A program made the translations under genes and the position numbers. The notes under the pieces were generated by a model. That model did not search any database. It was not told the DNA's origin and saw only the letters and a program-made list of their open reading frames with translations. Below are positions 34,342 to 43,712 of a DNA stretch of 64,000 nt, piece by piece. Location of the stretch: positions 186,001-250,000 of the forward strand of contig CAIKMD010000003.1 of the NCBI GenBank assembly GCA_903828515.1, read 5' to 3'. Each line of letters begins with the position of its first letter. The stretch's first letter is position 1. Source of the stretch: an uncultured Rhodospirillales bacterium. GTDB taxonomy: Bacteria; Pseudomonadota; Alphaproteobacteria; ATCC43930; CGMCC-115725.

Positions 34342-35418
34342 ATGGTGGACGAATCTTCGCGGCGGCAATTTCTGACCGGCGTGGCGGCGGCGGGAGCCGC
34401 ATCGACGGTGCCGCTGAGCGCGAGCTGGGCCCAAGGCGCGGCGAAACCACCCAAGCCTAAACACCACGGCGTCATCGACCTCCACCATCATTTCTGGTCG
34501 CCGGAATACCTGAAGCTGCAGAACGGGTGGGAAGACGCGCATCATTTGCCGCACGCCCCGGCGATGCAGAACTGGACGCCGCAAGTCTCGATCGACGAGA
34601 TGGACAAAGGTGGCGTGCAGACCTCGGTGGTCTCGCTCGCCTCGATCAGCGAGGGCATGTGGGGCGCCGATGCGCAAACCGCGACCGCCGTGGTCAAGGC
34701 GAGCGACGATTTCGGCGCGCGCATGGTCAGCGATCATCCCGGCCGTTTCGGCCTTTTCGCGCCGCTCAACATGATCGACGTCGATACGTCGCTCAAGGAA
34801 ATCGAATACGCCTATGACCAGGTTCATGCCGACGGCATCGGGCTGCAATCGAGCTATAACGGCAAATATCTCGGCGACGAGACCTATGAGCCGCTGTGGC
34901 AGGAACTCGATCACCGCAAAGCGGTGATCTTCGTCCACGGGCCCAACAGCGCCTGCTGCAGCGCGATCAAGGACGGGCCGGGCATGTTCGGTTCGGTCGT
35001 CGAAGTCACCTTCGACGTGACCCGCACGGCGGCAAGCCTGCTGTCGAGCGGCGCACTGCATCGCTATCCCAACATCCGCTGGATCATCGCTTATGGCGGC
35101 GGCACGCTGCCGTTCGTCGCCGGGCGCATCAATGCGTTTTTGAAGCAGTTCAAGAACGTGTCGTCGTTTGCGCCGAACGGTGTGATTCCCGAACTGCAGA
35201 AGCTGCATCTCGATACCGTGAATGTCACCAACGAAGCCTCGATGGCGGCAATGCAGAAATTCACCAAGTCGACGCAGATCGTCTACGGCACCGATTACAT
35301 CTATTACAACAACGATCAGCTCGACGCGCTCGACGAGCGTCACCTCGCCCCGAAGGACAAGGCGCTGATCCTGTCCGGCAACGCCAAGCGGCTGATCCCG
35401 CGCCTCGCAAAGGCCTGA
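34342..35418 (+). CDS. Tat-exported amidohydrolase-2 (ACMSD-like) family protein, copy 1
   Basis: 358 residues. The ATG at 34342 (SD GGGAGGGG) opens with a twin-arginine signal, SRRQFLTGVAAAGAAS, ending near ASWAQG, so export of a folded protein by Tat is expected. The TIM-barrel metal-binding start is VIDLHHHFW, with later DHPGRFGLFAPLNM and IVYGTDYIYYNNDQL matching amidohydrolase-2 (ACMSD/LigW-like hydrolases or decarboxylases). The substrate is unknown. It is a clear tandem paralogue of the next gene, 4 bp downstream. Confidence 0.88.
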   Translation: MVDESSRRQFLTGVAAAGAASTVPLSASWAQGAAKPPKPKHHGVIDLHHHFWSPEYLKLQNGWEDAHHLPHAPAMQNWTPQVSIDEMDKGGVQTSVVSLASISEGMWGADAQTATAVVKASDDFGARMVSDHPGRFGLFAPLNMIDVDTSLKEIEYAYDQVHADGIGLQSSYNGKYLGDETYEPLWQELDHRKAVIFVHGPNSACCSAIKDGPGMFGSVVEVTFDVTRTAASLLSSGALHRYPNIRWIIAYGGGTLPFVAGRINAFLKQFKNVSSFAPNGVIPELQKLHLDTVNVTNEASMAAMQKFTKSTQIVYGTDYIYYNNDQLDALDERHLAPKDKALILSGNAKRLIPRLAKA

Positions 35419-35422
35419 ATAC

Positions 35423-36481
35423 ATGACCTCACGACGGAGTTTTATCGCCGGCGCCGCTGCTGCTGCCGCCCTCCCTCTCGAGAGCGCTTTTGCCCAGACG
35501 AAGCCGCCCGCGCCCTCGGCCAATCATCACGGGGTGATCGACACGCATCATCATTTCTGGGCGCCGGAATACAAGAAAGTCTCGATGGATTGGGACGACG
35601 CGCATCATTCGCCGCATGCGCCGACGATGACCGGCTGGTCCCCGGAGGTCACGCTCGCCGAGATGGATCGTGGCGGGGTGAAGACCGCCGTCCTGTCGCT
35701 TGCCTCGATCCGCGATGGGTTCTGGGGGCTCGAACCGAAAGCCGCGTCGGACATGATCCGGATCTGCGGCGATTACGCGGCGAAGCTCCGCAGCGACCAC
35801 CCCGGCCGCTTCGGCATTTTCGCCCCGCTCAACATGATGGATATCGATCTCTGCCTGAAAGAGGCGGAATACGGGCTCGATCAGCTCCATGCCGACGGCA
35901 TTGGGGTGCAGTCGTCCTATCTCGACAAATATCCGGGCGATCCGTTCTACAACCCGCTTTGGGAAGAACTGAACCGGCGCAAGACGGTGGTCTATTTCCA
36001 TGGGCCGGTGCCGGGGTGCTGCGGCGGCCTGAAGGTTGGACCGGGGATCAATCCGGCGGTCGAGGAAGTCACCTTCGACATGACGCGCGCGGCGGTCAGC
36101 CTCCTCGCCAACGGCGCGCTCGCGCGCTATCGCGATATCAAATGGGTGTTCTCTTATGGCGGCGGCACCGTGCCGATGCTGTCGAGCCGGATCAACGCGT
36201 TCCTCAAGGACGCCAAGAACATCCACGACATCGCGCCGAACGGCGTGTTCGCGGAACTGCAGAAACTGTACTACGATACCGTCAACGTGACCGACGACGC
36301 GTCATGGTCGTCGCTGATCAAGCTGGTGAAGCCGACGCAGATCGTCTATGGCACGGACTTCCCCTATTTCAACAACGACCAGCTGCTCAACATCGACAAG
36401 CGCGGCCTCGCCGCGAAAGACAAGGAAGCGATCCTTTCCGGCAACGCCAAACGATTGATGCCCCGCCTCGCCAAGGTATGA
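35423..36481 (+). CDS. Tat-exported amidohydrolase-2 (ACMSD-like) family protein, copy 2
   Basis: 352 residues. Tat signal TSRRSFIAGAAAAAALP, then VIDTHHHFWAPEYKK with the metal-ligand histidines, DHPGRFGIFAPLNMMD and IVYGTDFPYFNNDQL; the last acidic residue (GTD) is the usual catalytic/metal Asp. Alignment by eye with copy 1 shows matching blocks throughout, indicating local duplication. Its stop overlaps the start of the binding-protein gene (ATGA), so the three genes are one operon. Confidence 0.88.
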   Translation: MTSRRSFIAGAAAAAALPLESAFAQTKPPAPSANHHGVIDTHHHFWAPEYKKVSMDWDDAHHSPHAPTMTGWSPEVTLAEMDRGGVKTAVLSLASIRDGFWGLEPKAASDMIRICGDYAAKLRSDHPGRFGIFAPLNMMDIDLCLKEAEYGLDQLHADGIGVQSSYLDKYPGDPFYNPLWEELNRRKTVVYFHGPVPGCCGGLKVGPGINPAVEEVTFDMTRAAVSLLANGALARYRDIKWVFSYGGGTVPMLSSRINAFLKDAKNIHDIAPNGVFAELQKLYYDTVNVTDDASWSSLIKLVKPTQIVYGTDFPYFNNDQLLNIDKRGLAAKDKEAILSGNAKRLMPRLAKV

Positions 36482-37476
36482 ACCCCATGAAACGCTTTGC
36501 TCTTTCGGTCGCTCTCGCCGCGTTGGCATTCGCGCCGGCCGCCCATGCCCAGGCGCCCGCGCTGAAAACCCTCGAGGTCAGCCACTTTCCCGGCGCGATC
36601 TGGCAGTTGCTGGCCGGCATGGATCAGGGCTTCTTCGCCAAGGAAGGCCTCGCCATTCACCTCGATCCGGTCAACGGATCGGTCATGCAGATCAACGGCA
36701 TGATGGACGGGAAATACGATCTCGGCCTGACCGCACTCGACAACATCATCGCCTATGACGCGGGCCAGGGCGAAGTCCCGCTGAAAGAAGCGCCGGACCT
36801 CATTGCCTTCATGGGCGGCGAAGGCGGCTCGCTTCATGTCATCGGCGCGCCCGAAATCAAGAAGATCGAGGATTTAAAGGGCAAGACGCTGGCGGTCGAC
36901 GCCAAGGGCACCGGCTTCGCGTTCGTGCTCTACAAGATCGCGGCGATGCACGGCGTCACGCAAAAGGATTACAGCCTCGTCGCGGTCGGCTCGTCGCAGC
37001 AGCGGCTCGATGCGATCATGAGCGGCAAGGCGCAAGGCGCGGTGCTCAACCGCCCGTTCGATTCCCTCGCCGTTTCCAAAGGCGCCAACGATCTCGGCGC
37101 GATGAGCAAGGTCTTCCCGCATTACCAGTCGAGCGCCGGCATGGCGCGGCGCGCCTGGGCGACGCAGCATCGCGCCGAGCTGATCGGATTCATCCGCGCC
37201 TATGTCAGAGGCAGTCTGTGGATATTCGAGCCGCGCAACAAGGAAGCGGCGATCGAATTGCTGCTCAAGAACACACCCAACCTGCCGCGCGCGACCGCCG
37301 AGGACATTTATGCCAACACGACCGGCAAGGGCAGCGTCGTATCGCCCAAGGCCGCCCTCGATCCGGCCGGCGTCGCGAAAGTGGTTCAGTTGCGCAGCGA
37401 ATATGGCGTGCCGAAGAAGAAGCTCGACGCGCGCAAGTTCTACGATTTGAGCTACTACAAGGCCGCGACGAAGTAG
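36478..37476 (+). CDS. Periplasmic ABC-type substrate-binding protein (NMT1/TauA/SsuA-like)
   Basis: 332 residues. Sec signal KRFALSVALAALAFAPAAHAQ, then the type 2 binding-protein fold: FPGAIWQLLAGMDQGFFAKEGLAIHLDPVNGS, YDLGLTALDNIIAY, and KTLAVDAKGTGFAF. This class carries aromatic, sulfonate or nitrate ligands. No permease or ATPase gene is nearby, so it may use a transporter elsewhere or pass ligand to the two Tat amidohydrolases encoded just upstream (inference). Start at 36478 (ATGA overlap); an in-frame ATG at 36487 is equally possible. Confidence 0.88.
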   Translation: MNPMKRFALSVALAALAFAPAAHAQAPALKTLEVSHFPGAIWQLLAGMDQGFFAKEGLAIHLDPVNGSVMQINGMMDGKYDLGLTALDNIIAYDAGQGEVPLKEAPDLIAFMGGEGGSLHVIGAPEIKKIEDLKGKTLAVDAKGTGFAFVLYKIAAMHGVTQKDYSLVAVGSSQQRLDAIMSGKAQGAVLNRPFDSLAVSKGANDLGAMSKVFPHYQSSAGMARRAWATQHRAELIGFIRAYVRGSLWIFEPRNKEAAIELLLKNTPNLPRATAEDIYANTTGKGSVVSPKAALDPAGVAKVVQLRSEYGVPKKKLDARKFYDLSYYKAATK

Positions 37477-37500
37477 GCGCCGCTCTCGATCTTCTGTTTT

Positions 37501-37587
37501 CACGTCATGCCCGGCCTTGTGCCGGGCATCTACGTCTTGGCGTGGCGCGAAAGTCGTGGATGGCCGGGACAAGCCCGGCCATGACGG
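37501..37587. repeat. Intergenic palindromic repeat (two inverted hairpin modules)
   Basis: Module 1 contains ATGCCCGGC-CTTGT-GCCGGGCAT and module 2 ATGGCCGGG-ACAAG-CCCGGCCAT; each is a perfect 9-bp hairpin with a 5-bp loop. The modules themselves face each other (GTCATG...TACGTC versus GTCGTGGATG...ATGACG), giving one large inverted repeat. Similar dispersed elements are common between genes of Bradyrhizobium, Azospirillum and relatives. It may serve as a bidirectional transcript end between the binding-protein gene and convergent ogt. Confidence 0.75.
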
Positions 37588-37606
37588 TGTGGGTGGGGCA
37601 ACAGCC

Positions 37607-38059
37607 CTAAATCAGCAGCGAATGTTCGAGTTGCAAGAGTTTCCGCTTCGTCTCAACCCCGCCGTCGCCGCTATAGCCGCCGAGTTTGCCGTTGGCGGCC
37701 AAGACGCGATGGCAGGGCAGGAAGATCGGCAGCGGATTGCGGCCGCAAGCTTGGCCGATGCTGCGCGGGTTGATGTCGAGATCGTGCCCAAGCTCGCCAT
37801 AAGTCCGCGTCTCGCCATAGGGAATCTTCGCCATCAGCGCCCAGATGCGCTTTTCGGTCTCCGACCCTTCGGGAGCATAGGGCAGATCGAAATCGTGGCG
37901 CTTGCCGGCGAAGTAAGCCGCAAGCTGTCGCTTGGCCTCGGTCAGGACCGGCGTCGGCTTGCCCGATGGCTTGCCGCCCCACATCAGCGCCGTCAGCGCG
38001 CCGTCGGTCTCAAAGAGCGTGAGGCGACCGAGCGGGCTGGCGAGCGACAGGCGGGGCAT
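37607..38059 (-). CDS. ogt: Methylated-DNA--protein-cysteine methyltransferase
   Basis: 150 residues; repairs O6-alkylguanine by transferring the alkyl group to its own Cys. Active site PIFLPCHRVLAANGKLGGYSGDG (Cys near 115), helix-turn-helix IPYGETRTYGELGHDL and NPRSIGQACGRNP. Slightly short at the N-terminus compared with Ada-C/Ogt, but complete. Two base pairs after the DUF255 gene stop, same strand. Confidence 0.94.
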   Translation of the reverse strand: MPRLSLASPLGRLTLFETDGALTALMWGGKPSGKPTPVLTEAKRQLAAYFAGKRHDFDLPYAPEGSETEKRIWALMAKIPYGETRTYGELGHDLDINPRSIGQACGRNPLPIFLPCHRVLAANGKLGGYSGDGGVETKRKLLQLEHSLLI

Positions 38060-38061
38060 GG

Positions 38062-40077
<2,016 letters not shown>

Positions 40078-40121
40078 GGGCCCAATTTAGGGGGTTTTGG
40101 GGCACGGTGGCAGGGTTGGTT

Positions 40122-40586
40122 TTACGGCCGTCCCCACGGCATCAGTGGCACCGTGCTGATCGCGTTTTCGGGCGAGCCGTTGACGATCTTCGAGCTCACG
40201 GCGAGATAGACCAGCGTGTTTCGCTTTTTATCGACCATGCGATAGATCCGCGTCGCCTTGAAGAAGATGCTGGTCTTCTGGGAAAAGACCTCTTCGTTGT
40301 CGCCGAGCTTCGCCAGATCGACGTCGATCGGTCCGACCTGGCGGCAGGCGACCGAGAAGTTGGAGGGGTCTTCGTTGAGACCGAAGGGCTGTCCCCAGCC
40401 GCCCTTGCGGGCCTGGGAGATATGACAGGCGACGCCGGGGACTTGCGGGTCCTCGAAGGCGCTGACGCAGACCTTGTCGTTGGGCGAGAGGAGATTGAAG
40501 GTCGTGCTGATGCAGCCGACTTCGTCGGCCCGCGCCGCCCCTGTCAGGCCGACGAGCAGCAAGCCGACGACCAGAAACCACTTCAT
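40122..40586 (-). CDS. CreA-family exported protein
   Basis: 154 residues. Start at 40586 (GGAGACGAGA upstream) gives a clean signal peptide KWFLVVGLLLVGLTGAARA. The mature part DEVGCISTTFNLLSPNDKVCVSAFEDPQVPGVACHISQARKGG matches the CreA family, with three conserved cysteines. The name CreA comes from its place in the E. coli cre locus; its function is unknown. Confidence 0.88.
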   Translation of the reverse strand: MKWFLVVGLLLVGLTGAARADEVGCISTTFNLLSPNDKVCVSAFEDPQVPGVACHISQARKGGWGQPFGLNEDPSNFSVACRQVGPIDVDLAKLGDNEEVFSQKTSIFFKATRIYRMVDKKRNTLVYLAVSSKIVNGSPENAISTVPLMPWGRP

Positions 40587-40673
40587 TCTCGTCTCCATGG
40601 AATACGACACGCCGCTGTCGTGAAGCGCTTATATGTGGGCGCGTCGCGCCTTACCCAAGACCGTGAGACGGAT

Positions 40674-40687
40674 AAGGTTGCAACCTT
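40674..40687. promoter_or_regulatory. 14-bp perfect palindrome in a divergent promoter region
   Basis: AAGGTTGCAACCTT with no central spacer, 88 bp upstream of the CreA-like gene and 62 bp upstream of the PQ-loop gene. Probably a dimeric regulator site. No cognate regulator is evident. Confidence 0.35.
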
Positions 40688-40749
40688 TACGCCGGTTTCG
40701 CGTTGTGACCGGTCGCCGCCAAACTTGGGCGCCCACGCAAGGAACAGCG

Positions 40750-41019
40750 ATGACCGAAACCATCGGATGGCTGTCCGCCACGATCCTGCTGCTGACGATC
40801 GGCCGGCAGGTCTATTCGCAGTGGCGCGCCGGCACCGACCAAGGCGTGTCGAAATGGCTCTTTGTCGGCCAAGTGGCCGCGTCCACCGGCTTCGTGATCT
40901 ATAGCTGGATGCTGTCGAGTTGGGTGTTCGTCGCCACCAACGCGCTGATGCTGGTGACCGCCATCGTCGGCGAGTGGGTGTTCATGAGCAACCGGCGCAA
41001 GAAGAAAGCATCGCGGTAA
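40750..41019 (+). CDS. Small PQ-loop/SemiSWEET-like membrane protein
   Basis: 89 residues with three hydrophobic helices: IGWLSATILLLTIGRQVYSQW (5-25), VSKWLFVGQVAASTGFVIYSWM and WVFVATNALMLVTAIVGEWVF. The three-helix layout and GVSKWLFVGQ / NALMLV pattern resemble half-transporters of the SemiSWEET/PQ-loop type. Substrate unknown; assignment is by pattern only. Confidence 0.65.
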   Translation: MTETIGWLSATILLLTIGRQVYSQWRAGTDQGVSKWLFVGQVAASTGFVIYSWMLSSWVFVATNALMLVTAIVGEWVFMSNRRKKKASR

Positions 41020-41044
41020 GTCCGCGACATCCGAGGATCAGCCC

Positions 41045-41146
41045 ATGAATCGCCGCGCCCTGAAGCTCGAACTCTGGCACATCGTCTGCGCCGTCATCAT
41101 CGGCGCCGGGCTGATCGCCTGGATGCTGCTCGGGTCGACGATCTAG
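41045..41146 (+). CDS. 33-residue single-pass membrane microprotein
   Basis: ATG at 41045 with GAGGA about 8 nt upstream. The product begins MNRRALKLELWHIVCAVIIG and has a basic N-terminus and one transmembrane helix (about 12-30), ending GSTI. It is 25 bp after the PQ-loop gene, same strand. Its TAG overlaps the TAG of the convergent FAH gene on the other strand (41143-41146). Not recognised; may accompany the PQ-loop protein. Confidence 0.5.
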   Translation: MNRRALKLELWHIVCAVIIGAGLIAWMLLGSTI

Positions 41147-42147
41147 CTGCGATCCTCGACCAGCCGGTTGCGCATCTTGCCCAGGCCTTCGATCTCGGTT
41201 TCCATCACGTCGCCGACCTTCAGGAACGTGCCGGTGCCCATGCCGACGCCGCCGCAGGTCCCGCACATGAACATGTCGCCCGGATCGAGCGTCACGATAT
41301 TCGATGAATATTCGATCTGTTCTTCCGGCGTGTAGATGAATTGCGAGGTATTGCCGTTCTGCTTCACCTCGCCATTCACAGAGAGGCGGATGAACCGCTT
41401 CATGTGATTGGGCGTGAAGGCGGCCGGCACAAGGAACGGCCCGGTTGGCGCGAAACGGTCCTGGCTCTTGCCGCCGAACCAGTCCGATTTCAGGCCGGGC
41501 CGGTCGGGCCGGGTCTGCACGTCGCGGCAGGACACGTCGTTGGTGGTCATGAAGCCGGCGACGTGGCTCAGGGCGTTGGCGGCGGTGACCCGGCGCGCCT
41601 TTTTCCAGATCACGCAGGCGATTTCGGCTTCCCAGTCGATCTTGGTCATGCCGCGCGGGATCGCGATGTCGTCATAGGCGCCGGCGAGGACGCCGGGCGC
41701 CTTTAAAAACATGTAGGGGCGCGAGGTGGTCTTATCGCCGGTGAAGTTCGGGCCGGTCACTGGGCTCATGCCGACGCGGATCATCTCGTCGACATGTTCC
41801 TGGAAGTTCTGCGCCGCGTTGAGGATCTTGCCGGGATGCCGGATCGGCGCCAGCGCGCGTAAGCTGTCGATCTTGGCGACGCCGCCCTTGAACCGGTCGG
41901 AGCCCAGCCCCTCCTTTTCGATGAAGGCGACGATTTCCTGCAAAACCGGGAAATTGGCGTCCCAGCCCTCGAGCATGCTCTGGATGGAGTTGGTGGCGGT
42001 CAGCGGTCCGGCCTTGCCGCGGGGGGAATCGCGATAGGCGGGATAGGCCACGGCGATGTCGATCGCGGTGTCGCCGAGGACGATGGCGGCGAACTCGCCC
42101 CCCGGATTGCCGGCATAGGTCGCAAGCTTGAATTCGGTGCCGTTCAT
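41143..42147 (-). CDS. Fumarylacetoacetate hydrolase family protein, copy 1
   Basis: 334 residues with the FAH fold. ILNAAQNFQEHVDEM (about 110-124), the acidic metal ligands in KIDWEAEIACVIWKKARRV (about 175-193), NDVSCRDVQ and FMCGTCGGVGMGTGTFLKVGDVMETEIEGLG are the usual blocks. Family members are hydratases, decarboxylases or acylpyruvate hydrolases. Substrate unknown. A more distant homologue lies at 61178-62152. Confidence 0.9.
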   Translation of the reverse strand: MNGTEFKLATYAGNPGGEFAAIVLGDTAIDIAVAYPAYRDSPRGKAGPLTATNSIQSMLEGWDANFPVLQEIVAFIEKEGLGSDRFKGGVAKIDSLRALAPIRHPGKILNAAQNFQEHVDEMIRVGMSPVTGPNFTGDKTTSRPYMFLKAPGVLAGAYDDIAIPRGMTKIDWEAEIACVIWKKARRVTAANALSHVAGFMTTNDVSCRDVQTRPDRPGLKSDWFGGKSQDRFAPTGPFLVPAAFTPNHMKRFIRLSVNGEVKQNGNTSQFIYTPEEQIEYSSNIVTLDPGDMFMCGTCGGVGMGTGTFLKVGDVMETEIEGLGKMRNRLVEDRS

Positions 42148-42227
42148 GGTGTTTCCCCCGTTTATTGGACCGTCATTTTACGCGCGGATTAACCGCGTAT
42201 CCACAAAGTCTAATTAAAACTTGCCGG

Positions 42228-43712
42228 ATGGATAGCGCGGACCGGATGACGGTCGATTTGGCGCGGCCGGCCGGTCTCGGTTCGGCGGCGCTTTTGCCGT
42301 TGTGCGTCGATCTCGACGGCACGCTGCTGCCGATCGACACCCTGCACGAGGCGGCCATCGCCGCGGTTCTGGCGGATTGGCGCGTCCTGCTGCGGATCCC
42401 GTCCTGGCTCGCCCAGGGCAAGGCGCGCTTGAAGGCGGAACTGGCTGCGCGCTGGACCTTCGAGGCGTCGCAGCTTCCCTATAACCAGAAGTTTCTCGAT
42501 TACCTCTGCGCCGAAAAGGCCAAGGGCCGGTATCTGGTTCTGGCGACCGCCGCCGACGAAAGCGTCGCCCAGCGGGTGGCCGACGAGCTGGGGATTTTCG
42601 ACGCGGTCATCGCCTCGGACGGGGAGACCAATCGCGCGGGGACCGCCAAGGCGGCGGCCCTGGTCGAACGGTTCGGCGCCAAGGGTTTCGTCTATGCCGG
42701 CAACGCCAGGGCCGATCTTGCCGTCTGGCGCGAGGCGGCAGCGGCGATCGTCGTCGACGCGCCGGATTCGGTGCGCCGGGCGGCGGCCGATACCGTGCCG
42801 ATCGAGGCGGCGTTCGCCGGCGAAGGCCGTCCGTTGCGCGGGCTGTTGCGCGCGATGCGGCCCTATCAATGGGTGAAGAATTTTCTCGTCGCGGTGCCGA
42901 TCCTGTGCTCGGGCGTGTTCGACGATGTCGATGGCTGGATCGCGACGGCGGAAGTGTTCGGCGCGTTCTGCGCGATCGCGTCGGCGATCTATCTCCTCAA
43001 CGATATTTGCGACCTTGCCGCCGATCGCGCTCATCCGCGCAAGAAGAAGCGGCCTTTCGCCAGCGGGGTGGTGCCGCTCGCGCAAGGCCTGTTCCTCGCG
43101 CCGGTCCTCTTTACGCTCGGCGGCGTGCTTGCCTGGTCGAGCGGTTCGCCGCGGGGGCTTTTGGTCTACGCGGTTTTGTCGCTGGCCTATAACGTCAGAC
43201 TCAAGGAAATGCCGCTCGTCGACATCTTCGTGCTGACCGCGCTTTATTCGGTGCGCGTGTTCGGCGGCGGCGAGGCGAGTCTCCACCCCGTGTCGCTGTG
43301 GCTGCTCGGGTTTTCGAGCTTCACCTTCCTGAGCCTCGCGCTGATCAAGCGCGTCTCCGAAATGCTGCGCATCGAGATGCAGCAGGGAACACAGGCGGCG
43401 CGGCGCGGCTATTTCACCCAGGACATCCCGATGCTGATGATGATGGGCGTCGCCGCGTCCTTCACCTCGGCGATGATTCTCGCGCTCTACGTGCAGAGCG
43501 ATACCGCCTCGCATGCCTATTTCCACCCCAAGACGCTGTGGGGTGTCGTGCCGCTGATGCTGTTCTGGCAATGCCGGCTATGGCTCGCCACAGCGCGCGG
43601 CTACATGCACGACGACCCGATCATCTATACGGCACGCGACTGGGTGTCGTGGATGGTGTTCGCGTTTCTCTGCGCGCTGGTTGCCGCCTCCTATCTTCCG
43701 GTCATCGTGTGA
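42228..43712 (+). CDS. HAD hydrolase-UbiA prenyltransferase fusion
   Basis: 494 residues in two parts. Residues ~20-200 are a HAD-like phosphatase domain starting PLCVDLDGTLLPIDTLHE (nucleophile Asp in DLDGT). Residues ~205-494 are a UbiA-type polytopic prenyltransferase with YQWVKNFLV, the Mg2+/diphosphate motif NDICDLAADRAHPRKKKRP, and later YSVRVFGGGEA. The nearest biochemical relatives use decaprenyl phosphate and PRPP (decaprenyl-phosphate phosphoribose synthase); the HAD domain could then remove the 5-phosphate (inference). It overlaps the glycosyltransferase gene by 4 bp (GTGA). Confidence 0.85.
   Translation: MDSADRMTVDLARPAGLGSAALLPLCVDLDGTLLPIDTLHEAAIAAVLADWRVLLRIPSWLAQGKARLKAELAARWTFEASQLPYNQKFLDYLCAEKAKGRYLVLATAADESVAQRVADELGIFDAVIASDGETNRAGTAKAAALVERFGAKGFVYAGNARADLAVWREAAAAIVVDAPDSVRRAAADTVPIEAAFAGEGRPLRGLLRAMRPYQWVKNFLVAVPILCSGVFDDVDGWIATAEVFGAFCAIASAIYLLNDICDLAADRAHPRKKKRPFASGVVPLAQGLFLAPVLFTLGGVLAWSSGSPRGLLVYAVLSLAYNVRLKEMPLVDIFVLTALYSVRVFGGGEASLHPVSLWLLGFSSFTFLSLALIKRVSEMLRIEMQQGTQAARRGYFTQDIPMLMMMGVAASFTSAMILALYVQSDTASHAYFHPKTLWGVVPLMLFWQCRLWLATARGYMHDDPIIYTARDWVSWMVFAFLCALVAASYLPVIV

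Noticed and set aside
42197-42205. GTATCCACA, a DnaA-box-like sequence before the HAD-UbiA gene
   Set aside because: One mismatch and isolated; no other origin features nearby, so chance is likely.
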